Shown here piece by piece: positions 36,377 to 45,734 of a DNA stretch of 64,000 nucleotides. Position numbers and translations under genes: made by a program. This DNA comes from Leptospira sp. (lineage in GTDB: Bacteria > Spirochaetota > Leptospiria > Leptospirales > Leptospiraceae), in contig JACVCB010000001.1 in the NCBI GenBank assembly GCA_016742255.1, forward strand, positions 62,001 through 126,000, in the 5' to 3' direction. Each line of letters starts with the position of its first letter. The stretch's first letter is position 1. The notes under the pieces were generated by a model. That model was not told the origin of the DNA. It searched no databases and saw only the letters and a list, made by a program, of their open reading frames with translations.

Positions 36377-37159
36377 ATGGGCAAACTTCAATTTTTTGTC
36401 GTTTTATGTTATGCAATTCCTGTTTTAGTGATCCTATTTCCAGTTGGTCTGACATTTTCTTATTTATTTAAGATTACAAAACTTGACCGATGGTCTAACA
36501 GAATTAACAATTATTTAGGATATTTTTGGTATCGTTCTTTTTTCATTTTAACTGGTAGATCACTTGATTTTTCACAAGGAGATTGGAATCCAAATGGAAA
36601 CAATCGTTTTCTCATTTGTAACCATACGAATGCATTAGAAGTACCTTTGATTGTATCATTACCGTATCTCACTAAATCGAAGGATGTTCGACTTTCATAT
36701 TTAGGTGGTGATATCATCCAAAGGTATAAAATCATTCCGCTCATGATGCATAAAACTATTGTGGAAGCGGTTATTTATTCAGAAAAAAAACCAAATTTTC
36801 GAAATTTTAAAACTGATGTTCTTCGAGTTTTAAAAACTAGATCTATTTTTTTATATCCAGAAGGGGAACGAACTTTCACAGAAGAAATCCAACCTTTCCA
36901 AACGGGAGTGTTGAAAATTGCTTATAAATTTAATATCGATTTAGATGTGTTTGTTGTCAGCGGTTTTATGGGTTATTCCAGTTTGCCAAAATACCAACAT
37001 CTATCAAAATCAAAAAAGATATATTTTCATTATTGTGGTTCAATCTTAGCAAAGGAGTATCCAACCTTTGAAGAATATCTCGCTAAGGCAGAAACCTTAA
37101 TGAAAGAAAAAAAACAAATATTAGAATCTATGGAAAAATCATCCATTCTCCAAAATTAA
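36377..37159 (+). CDS. Lysophospholipid acyltransferase (PlsC-like)
   Basis: A 260-residue membrane acyltransferase of the PlsC/AGPAT family with an N-terminal hydrophobic helix. Motif I is NHTNALE, so the usual His-x4-Asp is His-x4-Glu. Motif III is YPEGERTF. It would acylate a lysophosphatidate or similar glycerolipid at the inner membrane. The Asp-to-Glu change is unusual but may be tolerated. It stands alone 71 nt after the kinase gene. Confidence 0.7.
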   Translation: MGKLQFFVVLCYAIPVLVILFPVGLTFSYLFKITKLDRWSNRINNYLGYFWYRSFFILTGRSLDFSQGDWNPNGNNRFLICNHTNALEVPLIVSLPYLTKSKDVRLSYLGGDIIQRYKIIPLMMHKTIVEAVIYSEKKPNFRNFKTDVLRVLKTRSIFLYPEGERTFTEEIQPFQTGVLKIAYKFNIDLDVFVVSGFMGYSSLPKYQHLSKSKKIYFHYCGSILAKEYPTFEEYLAKAETLMKEKKQILESMEKSSILQN

Positions 37160-37348
37160 AAGTCACTGGTTTCCTAAGCGATTGGGAAACCGAACATTTC
37201 TCGACCATATAAGCCATTGATTTGACCTTTTACCTTTTTGAGTATATTTCCTTTCCTTGAAAAATCATTCCCTCTGCATTTTTTCACTTTTTCAGAATGA
37301 CCAGATCACGAATTCTAGTAACTGAATACTTTCTACAAATACAAGTGG

Positions 37349-38623
37349 GTGCCATTGGTGATCGATAACATTCGTTTTGGGCGAATCAAAGAATCTATTC
37401 CTTTTATGGTTCGTTGGTGCCTAATCATCATAACAATTGCAAGTATAGTGGGAAGTATTTCGGCTTTCTTTTTACATGCATTAGAATTTGTCTCTGAGGT
37501 AAGAGAAAACCACATCCAACTTTTATACTTTTTACCATTGGCAGGTTTTTTCATTGGATGGTTTTACCACCACTTCGGATCAAATGCAAACAAAGGGAAC
37601 AATCTATTATTGGAAGAAATCAATTCTCCAAGCTCAGTGATTCCCATTCGAATGACTCCATTTGTGTTAGTGGGAACTCTCATCACTCACTTGTTTGGTG
37701 GATCGGCGGGTAGGGAAGGGACTGCAGTCCAAATGGGTGGTTCCATTGCCCACCAAATCGTTAGGGTCGTCCCGATGACAAGGAAAGAACAAGAGAGCCT
37801 AATCATTTTAGGGATGAGTGCTGGTTTTTCTGCTGTATTTGGTACACCAGTTACCGCGGCCATTTTTTCCATTGAAGTGATTTTGGTTGGTTCCTACCGA
37901 TGGAAACTTTTTTTGCCTTCACTCATCACAGCATGGTTATCACATAAAGTGTGTTTGGCATGGAATGTGACTCATACACTCTTTCCAAATGTTTCCTTTG
38001 ATTGGAATTTTACATCCATTGTAAGTATCTTCTTACTGGCGATTGTATCTGGTTTTGTTGCCAAGAGTTTCATTCATCTCCTCCATTTATTTTCCTCTTT
38101 CGGAAAAAGATGGATTTTATACCCACCCTTTCTGCCTCTCATCGGTGGAATCCTGTTAGTTTGTTTTTTTACCTTCGGATTGAGTTTGGATTATTTTGGG
38201 CTCGGTGTAAAAACCATACAAAACGCATTTTTAGAATCGTTACCAAAAGAGTCCTTTCTTTGGAAACTCCTCTTAACTACAATTACCATTGGTTTTGGAT
38301 TCAAAGGTGGAGAAGTAACTCCGCTTTTTTTCATAGGAGCAACTTTAGGGAATTTATTTGCAACATTTGATCCAATGCATCTCGCATTATTTGCGAGTGT
38401 TGGTTTTATCTCTGTTTTTTCTGGTGCAACCAATACTCCTTTGGCCTGTGCCATTATGGGGATGGAATTATTTGGTTTTGAATGTGGAATCCTCTATTTG
38501 GTTGTAACGCAGATTGCCTTCATCATCTCAGGACACACAAGTATCTATTCCTCACAAATCATTGCCAAACGGAAATTATTTCATTCTGCAAAGGATGTTG
38601 GGAAACGAATTTCGGATTTGTAA
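37349..38623 (+). CDS. CLC-F-type fluoride/proton antiporter
   Basis: A 424-residue CLC channel/transporter with about ten or more membrane helices. The gating glutamate is Glu123 in GGSAGREGTAVQMG. The canonical GSGIP is replaced by KGNNLLLEE. GxFxP is replaced by GGEVTPL (Glu322, Thr324), and the pore Tyr is Tyr400. These positions match Glu118, Glu318, Thr320 and Tyr396 of the fluoride-specific CLC-F of Enterococcus with a steady 4-5 residue shift. Fluoride export is therefore more likely than chloride exchange. I looked for a crcB-type fluoride riboswitch in the 189 nt upstream and saw none. The GTG start is approximate. Confidence 0.75.
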   Translation: MPLVIDNIRFGRIKESIPFMVRWCLIIITIASIVGSISAFFLHALEFVSEVRENHIQLLYFLPLAGFFIGWFYHHFGSNANKGNNLLLEEINSPSSVIPIRMTPFVLVGTLITHLFGGSAGREGTAVQMGGSIAHQIVRVVPMTRKEQESLIILGMSAGFSAVFGTPVTAAIFSIEVILVGSYRWKLFLPSLITAWLSHKVCLAWNVTHTLFPNVSFDWNFTSIVSIFLLAIVSGFVAKSFIHLLHLFSSFGKRWILYPPFLPLIGGILLVCFFTFGLSLDYFGLGVKTIQNAFLESLPKESFLWKLLLTTITIGFGFKGGEVTPLFFIGATLGNLFATFDPMHLALFASVGFISVFSGATNTPLACAIMGMELFGFECGILYLVVTQIAFIISGHTSIYSSQIIAKRKLFHSAKDVGKRISDL

Positions 38624-38837
38624 GTTCACATTATTGTTTCGTCTAGCAACCAATCGACAAAAAACCCCTGTTTGATGGTGAGAAACATTTTTGTATCGAA
38701 ATTTGTTCGAAAATTCCTTCGCAAAATGGGAAAATGAAGCCACTCACTCCCACTTTTTTTTAAAAATGTTTTACCTTTTCTGAGAATATGCCTTTTTTGA
38801 TTTGTTGAATCTCATACAGACACATTTGGAAACTCAT

Positions 38838-39977
38838 ATGAAAAAACTGCTTATTATCATCCTCGTCACCATCACTTTCTTCCAATGCCAAAAATTTTCG
38901 TTTGGGCAAAAAGAATCAAAAGATGAAACTGCAGGTGCAGTTGTTACCTTCTTGCAAGGCCAAGTGGTCTTAATGAAGGAAGGTAAGGAAACGTATGCAA
39001 GCCTAGGCGATGTAGTAAAACCTGGTGATCGGATTTTATCCAAACTTGGGAAAGTTGACCTACAAACCTACCGCGGAGAAATCATTCGGATTAAGGAAAA
39101 TTCCGATGTATTATTTCGAGATTTAGCAGGTGATAAACAACCGAATACCGACCTCTATATTTTAGCAGGAAACCTCTTAGTCAAATCTGTTAAATTAAAA
39201 GCGAATCAAAATTTATCCATCTCATCTCCAACCATGGTGGCGGGGGTAAGAGGAACTATCTTTTCATTTGAATTGGAAAAAGGTTCTGTTCCAAAAGTCA
39301 AAGTATACGAAGGGGCAGTTGCCGTTGCTTTTAAGACAGGTCCAAAACTAGTGGAGCTGAATGATGGACTATCCAAAGAAAACTATGACCAATTGGTGAA
39401 AACCTTAGAAGAAAATGAAATTGTTTTAGAATCAGGTGAAACCATGGAAGTGAATCCTTCCTTAAATGAAATGGTTTATATCATCAACGCAAAAATGGCA
39501 GCCTCTTCTATCACAAAAGATGAGTTAGCTGGACTGACAGATTTATATAAAGGAATCTCAAAAGTCGAAAGTCCAGTGACTCCAAAAGAAAAAGCGGAAG
39601 CAGAGACCCTTGTTGCGATTGATAATTCTCTTGTGCAAAAACAAGTGGAAAACAAAGCAGAAAACCAAACCGTTACCCAAGAAATTGTGGAAAACATAGA
39701 AAAAGAACATGAGAGTAAACGTAACGAAGCGTTGACTAACATCACGACAGAAGCAGAGAAAATGGGCCTTCAAAACGAAGAAGACATCCAAAATCATTAC
39801 AGTGTCTTAGAAACGATCCATAAATCAAATGGTGAAGTTTTATCGGGTGCAGTGGTGGCTCAGTTAGGTGATATTTTTATCGTGCATTCCACCAAAGGAG
39901 TTTTCCAACTAAAAGTGGATGATATTGAATACGTAGAATATAAAAATTTCAAAGTGCTAACAAAAACCAAAAAATAA
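38838..39977 (+). CDS. FecR-domain lipoprotein
   Basis: A 379-residue lipoprotein. I chose the ATG at 38838, which starts a signal peptide with lipobox FFQC (Cys17); an in-frame start 12 codons earlier would spoil it. The FecR domain (about 35-150) contains GDRILSKLGKVDLQ and SPTMVAGVRGTIFSFE. The C-terminal part is long, Glu/Lys-rich and probably coiled coil (about 250-325), ending with a small beta module. In spirochaetes FecR-domain lipoproteins are common at the envelope and need not regulate iron. Monocistronic, with a hairpin just downstream. Confidence 0.75.
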   Translation: MKKLLIIILVTITFFQCQKFSFGQKESKDETAGAVVTFLQGQVVLMKEGKETYASLGDVVKPGDRILSKLGKVDLQTYRGEIIRIKENSDVLFRDLAGDKQPNTDLYILAGNLLVKSVKLKANQNLSISSPTMVAGVRGTIFSFELEKGSVPKVKVYEGAVAVAFKTGPKLVELNDGLSKENYDQLVKTLEENEIVLESGETMEVNPSLNEMVYIINAKMAASSITKDELAGLTDLYKGISKVESPVTPKEKAEAETLVAIDNSLVQKQVENKAENQTVTQEIVENIEKEHESKRNEALTNITTEAEKMGLQNEEDIQNHYSVLETIHKSNGEVLSGAVVAQLGDIFIVHSTKGVFQLKVDDIEYVEYKNFKVLTKTKK

Positions 39978-39992
39978 TCCCACAATCAAAGT

Positions 39993-40019
39993 CACGATTC
40001 CTCTGAAAAGAGGGTCGTG
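39993..40019 (+). terminator. Terminator-like hairpin after the FecR lipoprotein gene
   Basis: CACGA and CCTCT pair with AGAGG and TCGTG around a GAAA tetraloop, with one bulged T and a G-U pair. There is no T-run after it (CATTATGTATC), so termination is uncertain. It could be a 3'-end stabiliser or part of the leader of the chemoreceptor gene. Confidence 0.45.
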
Positions 40020-40134
40020 CATTATGTATCTTACCTCTTTCAATTGGAAAACGCTGTTTATTTAGGCAGGAAATTTCCAAATCAATTACGCGAAACAATT
40101 TACAAAAATTTCCAAACACATAAGATCGATCCCT

Positions 40135-42207
40135 ATGAGTATACGCCAGAGGGTTTCTCTTTTCATTGCTGGAATTTTATTTGTGGGATTTACGATCCTG
40201 ACGTCGTTTCAGATCTACAGAACAATCACTGACCTTCGCTTAGAAATCCAAGAAAATGCAAAAATCACATCCGAAAAATGGTCCTTTCAAATCCAAGAAC
40301 ATTTGAATGCAATGATGGGAGTCATTCGTGGTTATCGATTTGCATTGTTTTATGCTTCACCTCCTAGGGAATCAATGGTGAGCAGCCTTCGTGAAATTTT
40401 AGAAAGGAATGATAATATTTTTGGAATTTGGCTTTGTTACGAACCGAATGCCTATGAAGGACGGGATGCGGCCTTTGTTTTGAAACCTGGTCATGATAAA
40501 ACGGGTAGATTCATTCCTTATCTCCACCACACTCCCGATGGAAAAATTAACTTTGAACCTCTTGTTGATTATGATAATCCAAATGGTGCAGGTGATTTTT
40601 ATCTTCAGGTAAAAAAGACAAATAAAGCAAAAGTTTTTGGTCCCTATGAATACCTTGCTGGAGGGAAAAAAATCCAAATGATTTCTTTGGTTGTGCCCAT
40701 TTATCCTAAGGGAAAATTTTTAGGTGCAGCAGGAATTGATTTAGATATTGGAACTCTGCAGGAAAAAATTGGAGACAACCGACCTTTTCGTGGTCAGGGA
40801 TATATTTCCTTCATTTCGGATAACGGAACATATGTGATGTATGGGCAAGACAAAGAGAAACTTGGGAAAAAGATCCAGAATCCGGAACATCTGAAAATTT
40901 ATTTAGAAAAATTGAAATTAGGAGAAATGTTTACCATCCAACATGATGGATACACAGATTATTTTACTCCATTTCACATTGGAAAAGATCCACAATTTTG
41001 GGCATTACAGGTGAGTATTCCTGATTCAATTCTCACCGAACAAGTAACAAAAGTGATCATTAGTTCTGTGGCAATCTCTTTACTCATACTTTTTGTTGTA
41101 TTGTTTTTCTTAAATTTTGTGTTTAAAAATTTGATCAGTAACCGCTTAAACAAAGCAATTCAATTTTCCTCACAAATTGCAAGTGGTAATCTATCAACAT
41201 CTGCGGACGAAATCAATACTGATGAAATAGGTAGTTTGTTAGATTCAATGAATCAGATGAGAAATAGTTTGGTATCAATCATTGGAGATATTAAACAAAC
41301 AGTCGAAAAATTGGGTAACCAATCAAAACAAATGGCTTCAACTTCTCAAAATTTATCAGATATTTCTCAAACTCAGGCAAGTGCAGCAGAGGAATCTTCA
41401 GCTGCAGTAGAAGAATTGTCTGCTTCTGCTGATAATGTTGGTAAATCAATGGAAGAAGCTGTACTTAAGATGAAAGAAATTGATAAGTCCGTTTTAACAC
41501 TTCGAGAAGAAGTACAAAACATCAATAAAGAGATGGAATACTTAGCTAAGTTTGCATCGGAATCAAGAGAACACGCAGTGGTTGGTGAAACCGCGATGAA
41601 CGATTCTACAAAAGCTATGGAAGATATTGGCGAAAAAGCAGAACGAATCAGTGAAGTATTGGATATCATTACAGAAATTTCAGAGAAAACCAATTTATTA
41701 GCACTCAATGCCGCCATAGAAGCGGCTAGGGCAGGGGATGCGGGACGAGGATTTGCTGTGGTAGCAGAAGAAATTGGGAAACTTGCATTACAAACTGGAA
41801 CATCCGTGAAAGAAATTGGCGATTTAGTCATTTCAACGAATTCAGCAGTAGAAAATGGCAATCAAAAAGTAACAGAAGCAGCACAAGTTTTAAATCTATT
41901 GAATAACAGAGTAAAAGAATTTGAAACATCCGCAAAACGAGTGTTAAATTCTGTTCTTTTGCAGGAAAATAATGCAAAAGACATTGCACAAAATTCAAAT
42001 TTACTGACAAACTTAAATTTACAAATTGAAGAAGCAGTGTTTGAGCAAAAACGGGCAACAGAAGAAATTTCTAAAACGATTATTAGTATTTCCAATGGGA
42101 CTCAGGATGTTGCCTCAGGCTCTGACCAACTAACCATTGTTTCGGCTGAGATTGCCTCACAAGCTTCTTACCTATCCACTCAGGTAGAGAAATTCAAATT
42201 GAAGTAA
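40135..42207 (+). CDS. Methyl-accepting chemotaxis protein with Cache sensor
   Basis: A 690-residue chemoreceptor. First membrane helix about 6-28, a large periplasmic dCache-type sensor (about 30-300, with [14 protein letters not shown]), second helix about 305-330, HAMP (about 335-385) and a long MCP signalling hairpin whose tip is [32 protein letters not shown]. The start ATG leaves a 157-nt leader after the lipoprotein stop. It would feed the CheA/CheW complex; the ligand is unknown, and Cache domains commonly bind amino or organic acids. A bidirectional terminator directly follows the stop. Confidence 0.92.
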   Translation: MSIRQRVSLFIAGILFVGFTILTSFQIYRTITDLRLEIQENAKITSEKWSFQIQEHLNAMMGVIRGYRFALFYASPPRESMVSSLREILERNDNIFGIWLCYEPNAYEGRDAAFVLKPGHDKTGRFIPYLHHTPDGKINFEPLVDYDNPNGAGDFYLQVKKTNKAKVFGPYEYLAGGKKIQMISLVVPIYPKGKFLGAAGIDLDIGTLQEKIGDNRPFRGQGYISFISDNGTYVMYGQDKEKLGKKIQNPEHLKIYLEKLKLGEMFTIQHDGYTDYFTPFHIGKDPQFWALQVSIPDSILTEQVTKVIISSVAISLLILFVVLFFLNFVFKNLISNRLNKAIQFSSQIASGNLSTSADEINTDEIGSLLDSMNQMRNSLVSIIGDIKQTVEKLGNQSKQMASTSQNLSDISQTQASAAEESSAAVEELSASADNVGKSMEEAVLKMKEIDKSVLTLREEVQNINKEMEYLAKFASESREHAVVGETAMNDSTKAMEDIGEKAERISEVLDIITEISEKTNLLALNAAIEAARAGDAGRGFAVVAEEIGKLALQTGTSVKEIGDLVISTNSAVENGNQKVTEAAQVLNLLNNRVKEFETSAKRVLNSVLLQENNAKDIAQNSNLLTNLNLQIEEAVFEQKRATEEISKTIISISNGTQDVASGSDQLTIVSAEIASQASYLSTQVEKFKLK

Positions 42208-42237
42208 AAAAAAAGCCCACATTAAGTGGGCTTTTTT
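42206..42237. terminator. Bidirectional Rho-independent terminator
   Basis: An A-run, stem AAGCCCAC/GTGGGCTT with loop ATTAA, then a T-run. The symmetry serves both the chemoreceptor gene (plus) and the convergent lyase gene (minus). Confidence 0.93.
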
Positions 42238-42264
42238 AGAAAAATCTCTTTTTAGATTTAAAAT

Positions 42265-43257
42265 CTATTTTGAGAAAAATCTTTTTTCAACTTCGTCTGG
42301 AAGTTTTTGTCCTGTGAGTTTTGCTCTTTGTACTAGTTCCCAGAAATAACGGTAAGTTGCTCGGTCATGAAGATCACCATCATGTTGGATTGGTCCCCAA
42401 TCAGCATCTTGTGCTTTGATCAGAATATCACAAGCAGTTTGAGTTTCCGCAAAGTTAGGTGCCATAGCATCTAAAATCGATTGGATTTGTGCTGGATAAA
42501 TTGACCACATACGTAAGAAACCAAATTCATCATGTGCCCGTTTTGCATCTTGGTAAGTTTGGTAAGTGTTTTTTAAATCTAAAGTTACGTTGTGTGCAGG
42601 GATCACTCCATTCATAAGAGCAGCTGCAACCATAGTTGATTTCGCACGTCTTAACAATTCATGATCAAACTGACCTGGTGATTTCATACATGAAGCAGGA
42701 ATCGCACCATGGTGACCAGAGATAAAATCCATAAGTCCAAAATCTAAAACTTGTAACCATGGAAGGCTTGCGATTTCAAATACATCATTCAATGCACCGT
42801 GAGTTTCGATTAATACGTGAATTGGAATTTCTCTTTTGATCCCAGCTTTTTTGCAAGCATCTTGGATGTAAGTGATTTGTTCTTTCACTTGGCTTGCTTT
42901 TGTTGGTTTTGGAATTGTGATATAAGCGATTACGTTTCCCGCACCTGGAACGATGATATCAATATCACCTCTCCAATGTTCGTTGGTATAGTCATGAATT
43001 CGAACTCCACTCATTTTATGTTTGTTGAGTTCAGAGTTTTGAATGCGAACAATCATTTCTGCGTGTTCTTTTTCTTTCCCTGTTTGAGCACCGTCTTCAC
43101 AGTCCATCGTGATGTCGAAAAGTCCGCCAAGTTTGTTTTGTAACTCGAGAGCCTTTGTGATGAGTTTTTCAGATCCAGCGAAGTGTTCACAAGCAGGGAT
43201 GATAGGGAAAGGTTTTTCTCCTGCAAAGAGAGCTGATTGCGGGTGAGTCAGTGCCAT
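42265..43257 (-). CDS. HpcH/HpaI-type aldolase (citrate/malyl-CoA lyase family)
   Basis: A 330-residue TIM-barrel enzyme of the CitE/HpcH family. The Mg-binding acidic residues are visible in FDITMDCEDGAQTG and IHVLIETHGALNDVFEIASL. Later family marks are FGLMDFISGHHG and GFLRMWSIYPAQIQSI. Such enzymes split CoA-thioesters of hydroxyacids (citramalyl-, malyl- or citryl-CoA). Which one is uncertain, and the CitF/CitD partners of citrate lyase are not present, so a stand-alone malyl- or citramalyl-CoA lyase is likelier. No signal peptide. It shares a terminator with the chemoreceptor. Confidence 0.8.
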   Translation of the reverse strand: MALTHPQSALFAGEKPFPIIPACEHFAGSEKLITKALELQNKLGGLFDITMDCEDGAQTGKEKEHAEMIVRIQNSELNKHKMSGVRIHDYTNEHWRGDIDIIVPGAGNVIAYITIPKPTKASQVKEQITYIQDACKKAGIKREIPIHVLIETHGALNDVFEIASLPWLQVLDFGLMDFISGHHGAIPASCMKSPGQFDHELLRRAKSTMVAAALMNGVIPAHNVTLDLKNTYQTYQDAKRAHDEFGFLRMWSIYPAQIQSILDAMAPNFAETQTACDILIKAQDADWGPIQHDGDLHDRATYRYFWELVQRAKLTGQKLPDEVEKRFFSK

Positions 43258-43407
43258 TTAGTATACCTTTTTCGGATTTTTTTACCAAGTTTTGTGAATT
43301 TTGCCTGTCGTCCAGGATTTAATGGCAAAATCCGAACTGCACTAAGTCCCAAGAAACCCTTCTAGTAATATTACATGGGAAGTAATTCTTTCTCCATTCA
43401 GAACTTT

Positions 43408-43508
43408 CTGGGCGAACCCTTTGTGCCAAAGGGCCGGGCCAGTCCGGGCTCCGCCTTTCGGCTCCGGTCGAAAATCGACTTCCCCTTCCTGTCCCTTTCG
43501 CAATTCTG
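43408..43508. repeat. GC-rich structured intergenic element
   Basis: A patch that is much more GC-rich than its surroundings. It contains CCCTTTG-TGC-CAAAGGG (43417-43433), a GGGCC direct repeat, and GTCGA-AAA-TCGAC. Layout and words such as CCGGGCTCCGC and CTTCC..GTCCCT..CGC recall the dispersed non-coding repeats of Bacteroidota and Leptospira. It lies just before the truncated haemoglobin gene, so it may also be its leader. Confidence 0.5.
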
Positions 43509-43517
43509 GAAATTGAT

Positions 43518-43991
43518 TTGGATCCAAACGATATTTACACTCCTCCTGGTGGACCACCACCTACCAATCCCAACGTGAAACATCTTTTCGAAAAATGGGG
43601 AGAAACAAACATCCGCCAATTAGTTTCAGATTTTTATGATCTGATCCGTACTTCAGAGATCCGTTGGATGTTCAAGGGAGATTGGGATTTGGCAAAAGAG
43701 AAACAGTCTGATTTTTTGATTCAGGTGTTAGGTGGTCCAAGTTATTATATAGAAAAATGGGGTCCTGCAAGGATGAGGATGCGTCATTTTGTATTTCCCA
43801 TCTCAGAAAAAGAAAGGACAACTTGGTTTCAATGTTATGATGAGGCCTTACAAAAATTTGATTTCGATCATGATGACAAAATCGACTTTCTTTATTTTCT
43901 CGATGGATTCAGTGGTTGGATGGTAAACAGAAAAGAACCACCGTGGGAAAAGTATACCGAATCAGACACCCAAGATAAGGGAAATAATTAA
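43518..43991 (+). CDS. Group II truncated haemoglobin (trHbO-like)
   Basis: A 157-residue globin. The proximal haem His is His90 in RMRMRHFVFPI, with Trp103 in ERTTWFQCY matching the trHbO TrpG8, and Tyr40 at a B10-like place. A Pro-rich 18-residue N-terminus precedes the fold. The TTG start is the best option; the GC-rich element ends 10 nt upstream. It probably binds O2 or NO for detoxification or redox sensing (family knowledge). Converges with the ornithine-carbamoyltransferase-like gene 94 nt away. Confidence 0.8.
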   Translation: MDPNDIYTPPGGPPPTNPNVKHLFEKWGETNIRQLVSDFYDLIRTSEIRWMFKGDWDLAKEKQSDFLIQVLGGPSYYIEKWGPARMRMRHFVFPISEKERTTWFQCYDEALQKFDFDHDDKIDFLYFLDGFSGWMVNRKEPPWEKYTESDTQDKGNN

Positions 43992-44085
43992 CATTTTAAC
44001 ATTCCCTAAAAATTCATACTGAATGTAAATTCCAAGTCTCGATAGATTTCTAGCGTAGATATTGATATGTATTTGGCTGTTTGAT

Positions 44086-45018
44086 TTAGTTATGATTTTC
44101 TAGTAGTTTTAAGATGATTGCTTTTTGTGCATCGAGTCTATTTTCAGCCTGAGTGAAAATAATCGAACGATCACTTTCCACCATTTCTCTCGTAATTTCA
44201 TAACCTGCATGAATGGGCATGTCGTGCATCACTTTGGCCTTTGTGTGTTTCATAAGTTCCGCATTCACTTGATAAGGCATCATCATTTGAATCCGTTCTT
44301 CTTTTTCTTTTTGAAACTTTGGATCATTGAAAAATTCCATATCGACCCAAGTATCTGTGTAAACATAATCAGCATTCGATACTGCTTTTTTTACATCCAT
44401 TTCCCAAGAAACAGTGCCTTTTTTCTTTGCTCTTTCAATTGCATCCGTAACAATCGATTCTTTGGACGCAATGGGTGTAACTAGAATCAAATGAATGCCT
44501 AATGCGGCGGTAATCTCAACAAGTGAATTGGCTACATTATTATGAACTCCGATATAACATAAGTTTTTCTTTTTCCAGTCATTGGGGGAGTCCATTACAA
44601 TTGTTAGAATATCCGCTAAGGATTGACAGGGATGAAATAAATTACAACAGCCATTGATAACAGGAACAGTAGATCCCGATTTCAACACCAACAAATCTTC
44701 GTGTTTTTTTAAACGTGCCATAATGATGGCAACATTACTCGAAAGATACCTTCCCTCAAAATCAATGTCAGAAAGTAAAAAATTGGATGCCATCCAATCT
44801 AAGAATATTGCGTGACCACCAAGTTCAGTCATTCCAGCTTCGAAAGATACTCTTGTTCTCGTGGAAGTTTTTTGGAACAACATTGCAAGAGAACGTCCAG
44901 ACATATGACCTGAAAAATACACCCGATTTTTCTTTACATACACTGCAAAGTCGAGGAGTTCCTGGATTTCTCCATCAGACCAATCTTGCCAGGATATCAA
45001 ATGTTTCACTTGGGACAT
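44086..45018 (-). CDS. argF: Ornithine carbamoyltransferase-like enzyme
   Basis: A 310-residue transcarbamylase. The carbamoyl-phosphate site STRTR (52-56) and HPCQSLAD (129-136) are intact. The ornithine loop, usually D-x-x-x-S-M-G, is D-T-W-V-D-M-E (222-228), and the catalytic HCLP motif is HDMPIH (265-270). Thus the Ser and Gly of the side-chain loop and the catalytic Cys are replaced. It may still be the arginine-pathway enzyme of this lineage or use a modified substrate. argF is the nearest name; confidence in the exact reaction is moderate. Monocistronic. Confidence 0.7.
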   Translation of the reverse strand: MSQVKHLISWQDWSDGEIQELLDFAVYVKKNRVYFSGHMSGRSLAMLFQKTSTRTRVSFEAGMTELGGHAIFLDWMASNFLLSDIDFEGRYLSSNVAIIMARLKKHEDLLVLKSGSTVPVINGCCNLFHPCQSLADILTIVMDSPNDWKKKNLCYIGVHNNVANSLVEITAALGIHLILVTPIASKESIVTDAIERAKKKGTVSWEMDVKKAVSNADYVYTDTWVDMEFFNDPKFQKEKEERIQMMMPYQVNAELMKHTKAKVMHDMPIHAGYEITREMVESDRSIIFTQAENRLDAQKAIILKLLENHN

Positions 45019-45097
45019 AGCTACCTTACAAGTATCGGATTGTATAGTTCCTAAATCGAGAGGAAAGTCATCTGATTGGAACGAAGAATTCGTTTTT

Positions 45098-45445
45098 TTA
45101 TGCTGCCGATTCCGCCATTGATCTTGCGATGATAAAATTCGGTAAAATTAGCTCTTCTGCAAATTTGATCCCAAATTGGATTCCGTTTTCAGTTTCTTTC
45201 ATCCAAGCGATTTTTCCTCTGAATGAAATTCTAGACCTTGTTAAATCACTTTCAATGACCCCAGTTACTTGATCCTTTTCTTTTACTCCAATTTCGTGTT
45301 GGATCCAACTGCTCACTCCAAGCTCAGAGATGTTCCCAATTTTTGTGACCAAAAACTCTGGTTTTTCATTGATAGAAAATAATTTTAAGACTAGGTCATC
45401 CCATTCGATCGATGGTATTCTTTCTGTTCTTCTAGTATTTAACAT
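45098..45445 (-). CDS. PilZ-domain protein
   Basis: A 115-residue single-domain PilZ protein. The c-di-GMP-binding motifs are R-R-T-E-R at the N-terminus and N-I-S-E-L-G, close to the consensus RxxxR and (D/N)xSxxG. A beta-barrel follows. It probably binds c-di-GMP and regulates a partner such as motility or envelope assembly. Divergent from the peroxidase gene. Confidence 0.75.
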   Translation of the reverse strand: MLNTRRTERIPSIEWDDLVLKLFSINEKPEFLVTKIGNISELGVSSWIQHEIGVKEKDQVTGVIESDLTRSRISFRGKIAWMKETENGIQFGIKFAEELILPNFIIARSMAESAA

Positions 45446-45633
45446 AATAAGCCCCCTAACGATTGTACAAACATTGGATGCAAAAATCGTGCCAATGAGC
45501 TTGGATTAGCATTCATTGCTGTTTTCATCGATAAAGCACGACTATGCCATGCATTTGCCTTCGAATGCCGATTCCATTAGCATCCCGAAAGGAACAAAAG
45601 AGGAAAAATGCCTTCATTTTACCAAGTTTTAAC

Positions 45634-45664
45634 AAGGAAAGGTGGACTTCCTCCTTTCCTTTTC
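45634..45664 (+). promoter_or_regulatory. Hairpin in the peroxidase gene leader
   Basis: Nine-pair stem AAGGAAAGG/CCTTTCCTT with a ten-base loop and a following TT-C. It lies 70 nt before the ATG of the dihaem peroxidase. It could be a weak terminator or attenuator for a short leader transcript. Confidence 0.4.
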
Positions 45665-45734
45665 AATACAAGGAGGATAAATCTCACTTGCCCATATAAT
45701 TGATTTCTCGGTATATAGCCGATAGAGGAAAGAC

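Noticed and set aside
37160..37348. Fluoride (crcB) riboswitch upstream of the CLC-F gene
   Set aside because: The conserved GGNGAUGG and CUGAUGACUCCUG words are not present.
40017..40232. Small open frame before the chemoreceptor
   Set aside because: It overlaps the receptor start in another frame, has no ribosome-binding site and no family resemblance.
41373..41861. 162-codon minus-strand open frame inside the chemoreceptor
   Set aside because: It is the antisense shadow of the Ala/Ser-rich signalling hairpin and shows no start signals.
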